A stretch of 64,000 bases of DNA, taken from Fulvia fulva. Taxonomy: Eukaryota > Ascomycota > Dothideomycetes > Mycosphaerellales > Mycosphaerellaceae. Numbering within the stretch: the stretch's first letter is position 1; every line of letters starts with the position of its first letter. A program made the position numbers and the translations under genes. Under the pieces are notes generated by a model, which ran no database searches, was not told where the DNA came from, and was given only the letters and a program-made list of their open reading frames with translations. This document shows positions 1-9,139 of this stretch, in pieces. The stretch is from the NCBI RefSeq assembly GCF_020509005.1, contig NC_063013.1, positions 6,820,001-6,884,000 on the forward strand, in the 5' to 3' direction.

Positions 1-1052
1 AGCCACCGGTCTTCAGCAGTGAGGTGTTTGCGTAAATAGCTTGCAATGGCTGAAGAAGTTTCATGCAGGATGGCATATGTCATGCATCCGTTAGGTCCAA
101 CTATAGCCTCCCTGTCCGCGTGCTTGACCGCGACGCTGGAGAAGACGTTGTGAATGAGGGTCTCTTGACTTTGTAGTGCTTGCTTGGAATTCCAGGCCAA
201 TACCCTGTTTCGATCGACCGCTTCAAAGGCATGGCATGCTAGGTCTTTCACGGAGAGGCTTGCGACTCCTTGGTTGGATGTGTGGCGAATGCAGATCTGC
301 TCGACAATGGACGTAAGAACGCGTACGAATCGAGTCGCCTCACGACGGCTCATACTGGACCGACGATAGACCAGACTCATTCGGACTTCGACTTCAGCGC
401 CAGCCTCACCATAATGACAACAGATCTCGAGGCAGAGGTTGGAATGGATAGGCATGGATGGTCGAATGGTAATGTTGCTGTCACAGCTGCTGTACTGGAT
501 CGCCACAGCAGAGAAAGGCCCAAGACAGCCATGGTGGTCAATGACATTCTCTCCATCACTATGCGCAATGTCCTCAAGTTCTCCAATAATCCGATCGAGG
601 CCATAGCCAGGCTTTAGGACTCCGCGAACTCGAGCCGTGTTACTGACTTGCGATGCTGTACCGTTACGAACAAGACGTCGAAAGGAGACGACCTCATCGC
701 TCGAATAGATGTGGAGATTGACCAGTAGGGCTAGTTCCAGACATGACGATGCAGCACTAGACGAAGCGGCTTGAGGTGCCGTAGCGCGGATCATTTTTTC
801 CAAGATCGTGGAGTACAACGGCTCCACTTCGATGCTGTGGTCGCCTCGGGTAGCACCACCGAGAACATGACGTCTGGAAGGCATCCCGTACGTTCGATGC
901 ACTGCGCTTAGGAGCTGGAGAGTGGGATCAGCAGTGACCAGATTGATGCTATCTCGTGCACTTGATCTGTTTTCGCTCGAAGAAAATCGGTCACAGGAAG
1001 TCACATCGTGCCCGTGCCTGTTCCCGCACAGCCTCTCACGTGACGAATGCCC
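1..1052 (-). CDS. Nonribosomal peptide synthetase fragment: C-domain end and A-domain start (partial)
   Basis: Read on the minus strand, one frame stays open from about 1052 to the left edge, roughly 350 codons; a TAG closes it upstream at 1053-1055. The frame carries features of a fungal condensation domain: SSDEVVSFRRLVRNG resembles the conserved block around DDVVFG..VSGRN, and a later GLDRIIGELEDI segment matches the stretch before the usual V.QHQN region. The C-to-A linker VLAWN is at about 189-203. An adenylation-domain start follows (TLIHNVFSSVAVKHADREAI, then a MTY.IL core). NRPSs build peptides by thioester templating, with the A domain choosing the amino acid. The catalytic HHxxxDG motif of the C domain is not visible, and the part between the VSGRN-like and QHQN-like blocks looks short. 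The gene is therefore truncated, spliced or decayed at its 5' side. It faces away from the isopropylmalate genes at 1684-6096. Family is fairly sure; product is unknown. Confidence 0.72.
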
Positions 1053-1169
1053 CTAGACTACTCCAAAGTCAGCTTGGCCCCTGCCCGCTACGTCCTTACC
1101 TAATACGTCAACGACAGGCACATAGGGGTTGCCCGGACATGAACTTACACCTCGAACAGGTATAGTAAG

Positions 1170-1238
1170 TGTAAAGCTCTAGGTCAAAAGGAACGCTCCT
1201 TAAGAGAGCTGAGTAGTCTGGTTATATATAGTTTCACA
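1170..1238. repeat. Left 69-bp LTR of miniature element
   Basis: Direct repeat of 1409-1477 with three mismatches; begins TG, ends CA, and is preceded by GTAAG. Confidence 0.88.
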
Positions 1239-1408
1239 CACCCCCTCAGGTTTGGTCGACATGCAATGCTATGCGGCCAAAGCTAGAATTGAATTGGACG
1301 GTGCTAATGCTGTTCAGTATTCCGTGAGGCTTTTGCGGGCTTTGTTCTGCGTGATGAAACTTTTCGCTCCTAGTGAGCTAAAGCTGTGCGGAATTATGGT
1401 CTCATAAC

Positions 1409-1477
1409 TGTAAAACTCTAGGTCAAAAGGAACGCTCCTTAAGAGAGCCGAGTAGTTTGGTTATATATAGTTTCACA
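1409..1477. repeat. Right 69-bp LTR of miniature element
   Basis: Direct repeat of 1170-1238; begins TG, ends CA, and is followed by GTAAG at 1478-1482. Confidence 0.88.
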
Positions 1478-1683
1478 GTAAGGCTGAAGATGCTAGATTA
1501 ACGCAAACTAACTTCTGTCATTTGATCGCGGCGTATCCAGCTCCCACGGACGCATGGGTCATGGATGGAAGTGAGCTTTAGGATCACAAACGCTTGGTCC
1601 CAAACCTGGATTGCGAAAGTACACCAAAGCTATGGGACTGACCATTAGACTCTTCTTGGAAACATTTTGAGCGGCTCTCATCG

Positions 1684-3508
1684 ATGAATTGCCTATGCAA
1701 CATGTCCGCGATATCAAACTCCGGCACATTGACATTGAGAGAAAAGTATGGCGATCGAGTACCGGCCTACAATAATCGAGGGCGGAAATGGCCAGACGCT
1801 GTGCTCGAAAAGTGCCCGATTCTCTTGTCCACAGACCTCCGAGACGGCAATCAGTCCTTGCGCATACCTATGGTAAGAGCCGCACACGCAACTACATGCA
1901 ACCGCTAAGTGTAATAGACATTCGCTCAGAAACTACGATTCTACCATCTAATCGTGTCAATCGGATTCAAGGAGATCGAGATCGGTCATCCATGTGCCAA
2001 CGACACCGAGTTCGAGTTCATACGCCATCTTGTTGACACTCAAAATCTAATAGCAGATGACCTTCTTGTTCGAGTGATCGCTCCGTGTAGCGAGGAGGCG
2101 GTCGAGCGTGCGATGCAGAGCGTCAATGGCGCACCAAAGGCCGTCATTTTCACATATCTACCTAGCAGCGACAATTATAGGGAGACTGTGCTGGGGATAT
2201 CAGAAAATGATTGGGTGGATCGTGCGGTCAGAGTCACAAGGTACGTACGATCACTGACGCACAAGAGTCAATATCGAAAGCGGACCAAATGGGCCTTTAA
2301 CTTTGGGTTTGAGGATTACGCCAATGCCCGACTGGAGGCGGTGATCGGATGCGCAGAGGCAGTAAAAGCGACCTGGCGCCCAAGCAGGGAAGAACCAATG
2401 ATTTTTTTCCGTCGCTTGCAGCGTGGAAAGCTCGATGCCGAACATATTCGCTGATCAGATCGAACGATTCTGCCAGGGTGTATCAGACAGGTCGTGCTGG
2501 AGACTATCGGACCATACACACAACGATCGAGGTGGTGCCCTGTCAGCTGCTGAGCTCGCAAGTCTGGCCGGGGCAGACCGTGTCGAGGGATGTTTGTTTG
2601 GGAACGGAGAGCGTGCTGGCAACATGGATCTGATCACATATGGACTCAATCGACTAAGTGATGGCATAGACTGTGGACTCGACGTCAGCAAGCTACAAGA
2701 GGTGCGCCAAGAATACCAAGACATTGTGGGAATACCTATACACCCGAGAACGCCATACTCAGGAGAACTTTGTCTCAAAGCGTTCAGTGGTGGGCATCAG
2801 GACGCTATCGTCAAGGGACTCCGGCGTCGAACATTGGCAGCTAGCGATGCCGTCGGTTCAAGCACATACTGGCCAAAGTGGAGCGTTCCATACTTTCCGA
2901 TCGACCCCGCAGATATCGGATCCAGTCCTGAGGATATCATCGAGATCAACAACCAGAGCGGGAAGAGTGGTGTAACGTGGGTGTTAGAGTCCCGCCTTGG
3001 TCACGAAGTCTCTCGAGAACATGCCGAGGAGACAACACGCAAGGTGAAGATGCTCCTCGCTGGTAGACATAAGGCGATGGAGGCCGATGAGATCTGTCAA
3101 ATTTATCAACAAGTGATCTCCAATCACGCCCCTATCAGACCGTTCTGGGATCGTGTCGACGCCACATTGCACCATGTCCGAAAGGTGCCGGCGACATGTC
3201 CGCTGAGCTACACCTGGACAAGAGATATCTACCGGGGTCCTCAGGCTGTATTGCTAGCCTGCTCGGCGGAACTCCACAAACGTGGCTATTTTCAAGAAGA
3301 ACAGGTGATCCTGCACGTTGTGGACTTGTGTAATGCAGATGTTGAAGCTGGGGGCTTGGGCTTCCGTGATCGTCGCTGGCCAGACTTTTGCCCGGATGAG
3401 TTGAGCCGATTACTCGAGCTAGTAGAATCATGGCTGTTGACTATCCCTTCGCAGAAAAGTAGTCCTCCGAAGCCGTCACTGCTGCATAAGCCAATTAACA
3501 GACAACCC
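1684..3508 (+). pseudogene. 2-isopropylmalate synthase-like gene (LeuA family), frameshifted
   Basis: The family condenses acetyl-CoA with a 2-oxoacid, the first step of leucine synthesis and of 2-oxoacid chain elongation. Exon 1 (1684-1872) carries the DLRDGNQSL substrate/metal motif. A GT-AG intron at 1873-1929 joins it in phase 0 to IGFKEIEIGHPCANDTEF. Later come HTHNDRGGALSAAEL (metal-binding HxHND), GADRVEGCLFGNGERAGNMD and INNQSGKSGV, all typical of IPMS. The frame breaks at a run of seven T (2402-2408): sequence before it reads in one frame and SSMPNIFADQIERF after it in another, so one extra base explains the shift. The C-terminal regulatory-domain region (~3110-3500) resembles the family only in pieces, in two frames (SAELHLDKRYLPG near 3200-3238, then VILHVVDLCNADVEAGG), suggesting further indels. 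No in-frame stop separates it from the dehydratase at 3509. It is probably decaying, although sequencing error in the T run is possible. Confidence 0.8.
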
Positions 3509-6096
3509 ATGACTCTGGCGTCGAAAATCCTCGCTCATCACGCCATCTCTTGTGGTCAGACAAGCCACGTTGCAGTGGGAGAGATCCTTCGCGTAGACGT
3601 CGACTGGATCATTGCGAGTGAGCTTTCGTGGATGGGCATGAAACGAAGCGTCGCAAAGTTGGGGTTCAAACCCAAAGCGTGGCGAAATGATCGCTTCTGG
3701 CTCGCTGGAGATCATGCCGTGGGTATAAGCAACCCACCCCTGCGAAGGCCCCTTTTACCGACTCGCAAGGTCTGTCCTTCGAGGCTCAAGCCTAGATCGA
3801 CGTCTTGAGGCTCGACGACTCCCAGAGCCATGTGTAGGGTACTTGACGCGATTGGCTGATCACATTTGCAGATCCACGCAACTATGAAGAGCCCAAAGTA
3901 CGCAATCTCATAAATGGCCTAGAGGAGGCAAGACGAGAGCTCAGAATGACAGAGTATCAGGGTACCAATGTAAGTTCCACGAACAGCGTCCATCCGGGCC
4001 TGGCTTGCTAATCGGTTGCCTAGTATACGATACTTCATACGGAGTTCGTAAGGGAGAGAGTCGAGCCTGGCATGCTAGTTCTCCGTTCAGATTCGCACAC
4101 TTGTTCAGCCGGCGCGGCAAGTGCGCTGGCCATAGGTCTTGGAGCAGCTGATGTGATGGCAGCTCTAACGACGGGACAAAAATGGCTGCGAGTGCCAGAG
4201 TCGGTCCGGGTCGATTTTGGTGGCCGGCCATCATGGCATGTGTAAGGCATTGTTTCGCCCTGTTGTGACCTTTGGCTAACTCTGTGTGCAGTGGTGGCAA
4301 AGACATTGTCTTGCATCTACTAGGCCGGCTTAAGCGCAACACGATAACAACAGATCGAGTAGTAGAGTTCGGAGGACCTGGGGCTGCATTGCTATCTTGT
4401 GATGCTCGATTTGCCATTTGCAACATGTGCACCGTACGTTCTCATTTGCATTTCAGAGTTCCTTCTTGACCAATAGTAACCGCACAAGCAGGAGTTGGGC
4501 GCAATCACGGGCATTTTTCAACCAGATGCTGTGACTGAAAGCTTCATTAAAGGTCGCCAGAAGCGAATGTACAAGGAGAACTCGTTGTTCTTCGCTGCCG
4601 ACAGTGATGCACCATACTCACATCACACCACCATAGACCTAAGCGAAGTGCAGTCATACATTGCTTTGTACCCGAACCCGGATGATGTTCAACCAGTGTC
4701 TATGCACCTTGGCATGGAATTCGATGGCATATTCATAGGGGCGTGTACGACTACAGAAGAGGACCTTGTGCTTGCAGGATTGATACTGCGAGCGGGGTTG
4801 GCCAGAGGGCTCCCTTTGTCAGCTGGGAGACGCATTGTGGTCCCGGGTAGCTTGCCCATTGTATGCAATCTGCGCAAGCTAGGGCTGGTTGATGTATTCG
4901 CACGCAGTGGTTACGAACAGCCTGCGCCGAGCTGCAGCTTATGCCTTGGCATTGGCGCAGATGTAGCGCCGTCCGGCACCAAATGGCTCACGACACAAAA
5001 TCGAAATTTTGAGAACAGGATGGGGAAAGGCAAGTATCGACCTCAATGCTGCCGACTGAGGCTTGTCACTGACGAGAAGGGGCCTTGTAGGAGCCATTGG
5101 ATACTTGTGCTCTGCTGCTGTAGCGGCAGCCTCTTTTTTTTCCATGGCTTTGACAGATCCTTCGGAGTTGCTGGACGACATTTCCTCCGACGAATATCAA
5201 GACTGCCTAATGCAGATATCCTCATCCAAACGTAAGATAACAACATCCAGCGAAGGCTTGCAGTACAGCGAGCCACGTCTCAGTGGATGCGTTGTCGCCC
5301 CATTGCCAAGCCACGCCATGGTGAAGCCGCCTCCAAGGCAAGCATATCCTGCTGTACAATCTCGTGTATACCAGCTCGGTGATTTTGTAGACACCGATGC
5401 CGTAAGATCCACTTCCCGGGATGTAGAATTGCCAGGTACTGATGTCGAAGTTCAGATCATACCAGCAAAAGCCTGCCTAGGAAGCCCTAGCGACGAAACG
5501 CTTGGGGATCACTGCTTGGAGATCTACAAGCCCGAATTTCGTGACAGCGTACGCAACGGTCTGGCAGTGGTGGTAGCTGGCAAAGCTTTTGGATGTGGAT
5601 CGTCACGGGAAGAGGCCGCTCGAGCACTGAAAGGTGAACTCGTTCGATCAAAGCATCAGTCTTGTATGAAAATTGACCAAAATCCGCAGGCCTTGGTATC
5701 AAGTGCGTGATTGCCCGGTCGTTCTCGTACATCTTCTCGCGCAATATGTTCAATATCGGCATGCTTGCCATCACCATTGATGCGGATGACTTTTTCGCTG
5801 CAGCAGTCCATGGGGAGCAGATTACCATCGACATGGATCAAGAGGCGATCTCGGTAAATCATCACACATGGGCATTCGCCTTGGGAGATATCGAGCATGG
5901 TGTTTTCCGTGCAGGCGGCTTGGGAGTAACTCTACACGGTCATAGCGAAGAGCTGTCTGCACAACAAGAGCCCACCGACGTGGTCAAGAATGCTGAACAA
6001 ATGGAATCCTGCTCGAGCTTAGGTCGGAACAGCAGCATCTCCACCAAAGCCACGGGTTCAAAATGGGTACGTAGCCTTGATGATCTGTCATGGTGA
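3509..6096 (+). CDS. Aconitase-family 3-isopropylmalate dehydratase-like protein (LeuC-LeuD fusion), 7 exons
   Basis: The family isomerises 2- to 3-isopropylmalate (or homologues) through a 4Fe-4S cluster. Seven exons fit both the splice sites and the family: 3509-3722, 3872-3969, 4024-4241, 4292-4433, 4492-5029, 5091-5633 and 5690-6096. They sum to 2160 nt, which closes exactly as 719 aa plus stop. The N-terminal part is LeuC-type: MTLASKIL start, [19 protein letters not shown] with cluster ligand Cys131, PSCSLC with ligands Cys372 and Cys375, and [11 protein letters not shown]. The C-terminal swivel part is LeuD-type, with [13 protein letters not shown] then [17 protein letters not shown]. 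Length suits fungal fused enzymes. The fifth intron (5030-5090) uses a GC donor (GCAAGT). ATG 3509 matches the family start, but the upstream IPMS frame runs into it without a stop, so a fusion cannot be excluded. Next to an NRPS and an IPMS paralogue, a role in elongating an amino-acid precursor (as proposed for homotyrosine in echinocandin clusters) is likelier than housekeeping leucine synthesis. Confidence 0.88.
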
Positions 6097-6424
6097 CACA
6101 ACCAAGAGCCAGCTTGCATTGAATTCTTGAGATAGCTTTGAGGATCAATTGCCCTGACAAGGAAAATTGCACCCAACTTCAGCGCTTCGCCGCTCTTAAG
6201 AGCTCGAGACGATCACCTCATGTGCAGTCAAAACGAAGACACCTTGTGCAGAAGGCGTCGATCAGCCGGCGGCTTGGCTTTCATCTTCACCATGCTAGTG
6301 TATAAGAATTTACTATGCAGGCAACATAGCACCCTACCCAGAGCATGAGTAGTAGAAACTATAGAGTACGGTGAAGCTTATAGCATTAGGAAGGACAAAT
6401 AGGATTCTATATAGCTCTGGCTTA
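6097..6424. other. Convergent intergenic spacer
   Basis: Tail-to-tail spacer between the dehydratase and the minus-strand hydrolase. No coding frame or repeat was recognised; it presumably holds both 3' ends. Confidence 0.6.
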
Positions 6425-7567
6425 TTACAAGCTCTTCGAAAAGCTTACGATATCTCTGATGGCCTTGTTATGGACTTCAGGTAACAGCTTCCTGAAGATC
6501 AACGCCGAAGCATGCACCACACCCAAATTGACTTGAGCGGTCACCTCGATACCAGCAGCGAGCAGCTTTCTAGCGTACGCCATACCCTCGTCTCGCAGAA
6601 CATCAAGCTCGTCCATCGAGAGGATATGAGGAGGTAGACCGGTACAGTCATCTGTCGACGCATAGTATGGCCAAGCAAGAGGGTTCTCCGAGTCGTCGCC
6701 GCTGTAGTATCTACTCATTCCAGCCATCATGGCGGTGTAGAGCCAGTACCCTTCACATTCGTACAGGCTGGGAAGTTCTTCCAGTTTGCGGGTGTCGCTC
6801 CAGCCGTATCCGTTACTGATGTAGGGAGCCATGGCGTAGACACCTGCGATCTGATCGACCCAGCCTTCACGTTTGGCTTTTAGAGTAGTTGCTAGTGCGA
6901 GGTTTGCTCCTCCGCTCTCGCCTTGAAGGACAATGCTGCTGACTTTGAGCTCCGTCTTATGCGTGCTGATATACTGAACCGCAGATGCGCAGTCATTCAG
7001 ACCTCTCGGGAAAGGGTTGCTGCCTTTGGAACTCCAGACATTGCGGAAGTCGACAGCTATCGCCACGACACCTTGGGCTGCGAGGGATGTACACCATCGG
7101 AAGTGGATCTTATTGGCAGTGTCCAAGACCACCATCCCACCGCCATGGAAGTACACCACGCACGGCAAGTCTCCTTCCTGGCTAGCTGGGCGGAAGACAT
7201 GCAGCTTCCGTTCCACTCCATCATAACTCTCGAAGGTCTGAGTTGACTGCTCGACAGCTGGTTCGTCTTCGTCCCCAGGTAGGTCATTCGGCAGTACCTC
7301 ATACAGCGTCGAGGTGTCCGTATGGCTCTTGGCCATTTGTTCATCTGAAGAAAGCTCTTCCAGGGACATGTCGGCGTACGGGTTGGGTTGACTGCCGTCC
7401 ATGCCAAATGCTCGCAGAGTCTCCACGATCTTTGGATGGGCTCGCGGGTCCTGGAATATCTTCATGTTTGGGTCCCCGAGTCTGCCGGGGCCTTTGTAGG
7501 TTGTTGAGAGCACTGCTTCTGTCAAGCCATTTTCCACGTTTGGGTTGAGGCCGGATTTAGTTGCCAT
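6425..7567 (-). CDS. Alpha/beta-hydrolase (HSL/acetyl-esterase type)
   Basis: Single intact frame of 380 aa without introns. YFHGGGMVV (HGGG at residues 141-144) is the oxyanion-hole motif of the hormone-sensitive-lipase branch (abhydrolase_3). GESGG (216-220) holds the nucleophile Ser218. SMDELDVLRDEG supplies the acid, probably Asp322, and LGVVHAS the His352, so the catalytic triad is complete. No signal peptide or membrane segment is seen, suggesting a cytosolic carboxylesterase/lipase-like enzyme. The first ~90 residues are an extension before the core. Proteins of this type occur in several fungal secondary-metabolite clusters, where they hydrolyse or transfer ester or acyl groups. Here the gene converges on the isopropylmalate dehydratase-like gene, so cluster membership is plausible but not shown. 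Start ATG at 7567 is chosen because it opens the frame and no alternative lies upstream. Confidence 0.9.
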   Translation of the reverse strand: MATKSGLNPNVENGLTEAVLSTTYKGPGRLGDPNMKIFQDPRAHPKIVETLRAFGMDGSQPNPYADMSLEELSSDEQMAKSHTDTSTLYEVLPNDLPGDEDEPAVEQSTQTFESYDGVERKLHVFRPASQEGDLPCVVYFHGGGMVVLDTANKIHFRWCTSLAAQGVVAIAVDFRNVWSSKGSNPFPRGLNDCASAVQYISTHKTELKVSSIVLQGESGGANLALATTLKAKREGWVDQIAGVYAMAPYISNGYGWSDTRKLEELPSLYECEGYWLYTAMMAGMSRYYSGDDSENPLAWPYYASTDDCTGLPPHILSMDELDVLRDEGMAYARKLLAAGIEVTAQVNLGVVHASALIFRKLLPEVHNKAIRDIVSFSKSL

Positions 7568-8463
7568 GATGGAGGAAGATCAGGGCTTGATCTTTTGGAT
7601 GATCTTATTTCGATACTGTAGCAGACAACCCTCTTGCTGTTCTGTCAGTTCAATATATCACACCGAAAGCTGGTCTCTACACAGCTAGATGCAGTGAATC
7701 GGACGGCACATCTATAATGTGGATAATACCAGATGCCTGACTTATAATGTGGTCAATATCAGATGCCTGACTCGCCTGCAGTCGGCCGTCATTGTTACGA
7801 GTCATGGACGCCGCCATCCCAAAGAATTGGCCGGACGAGATTGTCGATTGAGCTTGCTTGGACGCCTTCATCGCCCATCGAGGGAGTTCACGCAAGATTC
7901 CTGAGCTGCTCATGACATAGCTCCTCCTACGAAAGTCCTGATGGACTGATGTAAGTCGTGTTCTCATGTTTGGACAGAACGAAGCATGCTGTGCCAAAGA
8001 TCGGCGATGGATTTCTGCCCCGCAGAATATGCACAAGGACCAAAAAGAAGTGACCTTCAATCGGACCTTGTGTCAAGACACTTGATCATCTGTAGTGTGA
8101 TTAGAGAGGCTTGAACAGCACAAGTATTGAAGGACAAGTCGTGGTCGAAGATATCTAACGCTTGAAAACAGGAACGTCTGAAGCTTGGCTAACAATGGCC
8201 ATGGGCTTGCCTATGGCGTTAGCCGTGTAACACTTCGCTATCATGGTCTGTCTGTCTCTTTGAGATAAGTATACATGTTAGCAGCCACAGGAAGCCGCTG
8301 TAGTCAAGATGCAAGGTTTTTCGAACCGAGGCTTGATGTTGCTCGCCTTGCTGAGCTAAGGCTTTGTCAAATCTGAATATTCCACATGTGTCGGGCATGA
8401 CTAAGCAAAATCACTGGTGGCTGTCCACAGTCACTATCCCATGGGTTCTACTCAATAGAGTTC
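7568..8463. other. Intergenic region without a recognised gene
   Basis: It holds the presumed hydrolase promoter (right side of 7567) and a tandem 30-bp repeat. A 127-codon minus frame (7677-8060) contains CIFCG...HASFC, which superficially resembles a C2HC zinc site. It includes the tandem repeat and shows no other family feature, so it is not called as a gene. Confidence 0.5.
7713..7772. repeat. Tandem duplication of a 30-bp unit
   Basis: Two adjacent copies, 7713-7742 and 7743-7772, both start TATAATGTGG and end CAGATGCCTGACT, with a few mismatches in the middle. The unit is upstream of the hydrolase start (minus strand), about 150 bp away. Confidence 0.85.
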
Positions 8464-8601
8464 GCCGGAATGGCGCAGTGGTAACGCGTACGTGCCTAGT
8501 CTGCCTTCTTCAAGAGCGGAGTTGTTGACCAAAATCTAGGTCGCACTTGTATACCGCCCGTTGCAATGCGAAGATCCCTAGTTCAATTCTGGGTTTCGGC
8601 A
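8464..8601 (+). tRNA. tRNA-like gene, apparently with a long intron; anticodon uncertain
   Basis: The 5' end GCCGGAA (8464-8470) pairs over seven bases with TTTCGGC (8594-8600), followed by A at the discriminator position. TGGCGCAGTGG fits the A-box and D-arm, and a CCTAG/CTGGG stem around TTCAATT gives the T-arm/B-box. Right after the end is a T5 Pol III terminator. The span of 137 nt implies an intron of roughly 60 nt in the anticodon loop. Counting from the D-arm would place AGT at 34-36 (threonine), but position 37 would be C and the 3' anticodon-stem strand is ambiguous. Alternatives are a decayed tRNA or a tRNA-derived SINE head. Confidence 0.45.
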
Positions 8602-8605
8602 GTTC

Positions 8606-8610
8606 TTTTT
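8606..8610 (+). terminator. Pol III T5 terminator of the tRNA-like gene
   Basis: TTTTT begins five bases after the tRNA-like 3' end, as expected for RNA polymerase III termination. Confidence 0.5.
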
Positions 8611-8930
8611 GCTCTTCCGCGTGTGTTAGAGGCACGCAGGAAGTGTAGTAGAATGTGGCTGAGACATAATCTTAGCCTATCAGAACCTCTGACGCAAGCT
8701 CGCTTCGTTGCCTAATAGGAACAAGTCTAGGCTACTAAAGCGTAGTGTTAGGAACCGCTGTACGTTATCACAACTCGGGCTTGGATCTTTGCAGGGATGT
8801 CTCAATCAGTTATGAAGGTAGTAGTTCCAAACAGTATATGGTGTATACTTGAAATGAGTTGAGCACGAGGCTCCTATCTACTCGTAAAGAAGCGTCGTCT
8901 ATATAGTGCCATGTCTTGGCGTGAATCGCC

Positions 8931-8970
8931 TGCTCGTCTGCTCGACTGCTCGACTGCTCTTCTGCTCGCC
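8931..8970. repeat. 8-bp tandem repeat, five units
   Basis: Five head-to-tail units of the form TGCTCGNC (TGCTCGTC, TGCTCGAC twice, TGCTCTTC, TGCTCGCC). No coding context is supported. Confidence 0.85.
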
Positions 8971-9139
8971 CAATGAAGTCTCCGTTTCCGAACCGTAACA
9001 CGTAGGTGGTCTAAGGGCGCAAGTCGCGAAAAGCGCTATCGCTACGTAGACGCGTACCTATTTTATACCAGAACGCTAGCCTAAACACCTGGTGCACTCG
9101 GCTTTCCTGGTCCGGTTAATCGCGAGTTTTCTAAAAAAA

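Larger units (their letters stand above)
1170..1477. mobile_element. SMART/TRIM-like miniature LTR element, complete with 5-bp target duplication
   Basis: Two 69-bp direct repeats (1170-1238 and 1409-1477) each start TGTAAA and end TTTCACA, the TG...CA form of LTRs. They differ at three positions, all transitions. The 170-bp interior has no coding capacity. The element is flanked by GTAAG at 1165-1169 and GTAAG at 1478-1482, a perfect 5-bp target-site duplication as made by LTR-retrotransposon integrases. Each LTR holds a TTATATATA box. At 308 bp it falls in the size class of small LTR retrotransposons (SMARTs/TRIMs), which must be mobilised by another element's proteins. It sits between the NRPS fragment and the IPMS-like gene. 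Orientation was not determined, because no clear primer-binding site or polypurine tract was found. Confidence 0.88.
1053..1683. other. Intergenic region between divergent NRPS and IPMS-like genes
   Basis: Apart from the miniature LTR element at 1170-1477, no coding frame is convincing here. The minus frame continues a short way past the TAG at 1053-1055 with a few residues that might be earlier NRPS sequence (GQADFGVV). Otherwise this would be the shared promoter region of two divergently transcribed genes. Confidence 0.5.

Noticed and set aside
270..617. 115-codon plus-strand frame at the left edge
   Set aside because: It is the antisense shadow of the NRPS frame, which shows domain-level similarity.
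7677..8060. 127-codon minus frame with CIFCG...HASFC resembling a zinc finger
   Set aside because: It includes the tandem 30-bp repeat, has no other family feature, and one CxxC...HxxxC pattern in intergenic DNA is weak evidence.
8931..8970. CRISPR-like or regulatory array
   Set aside because: Contiguous 8-bp units without spacers; a simple tandem repeat in a eukaryotic genome.
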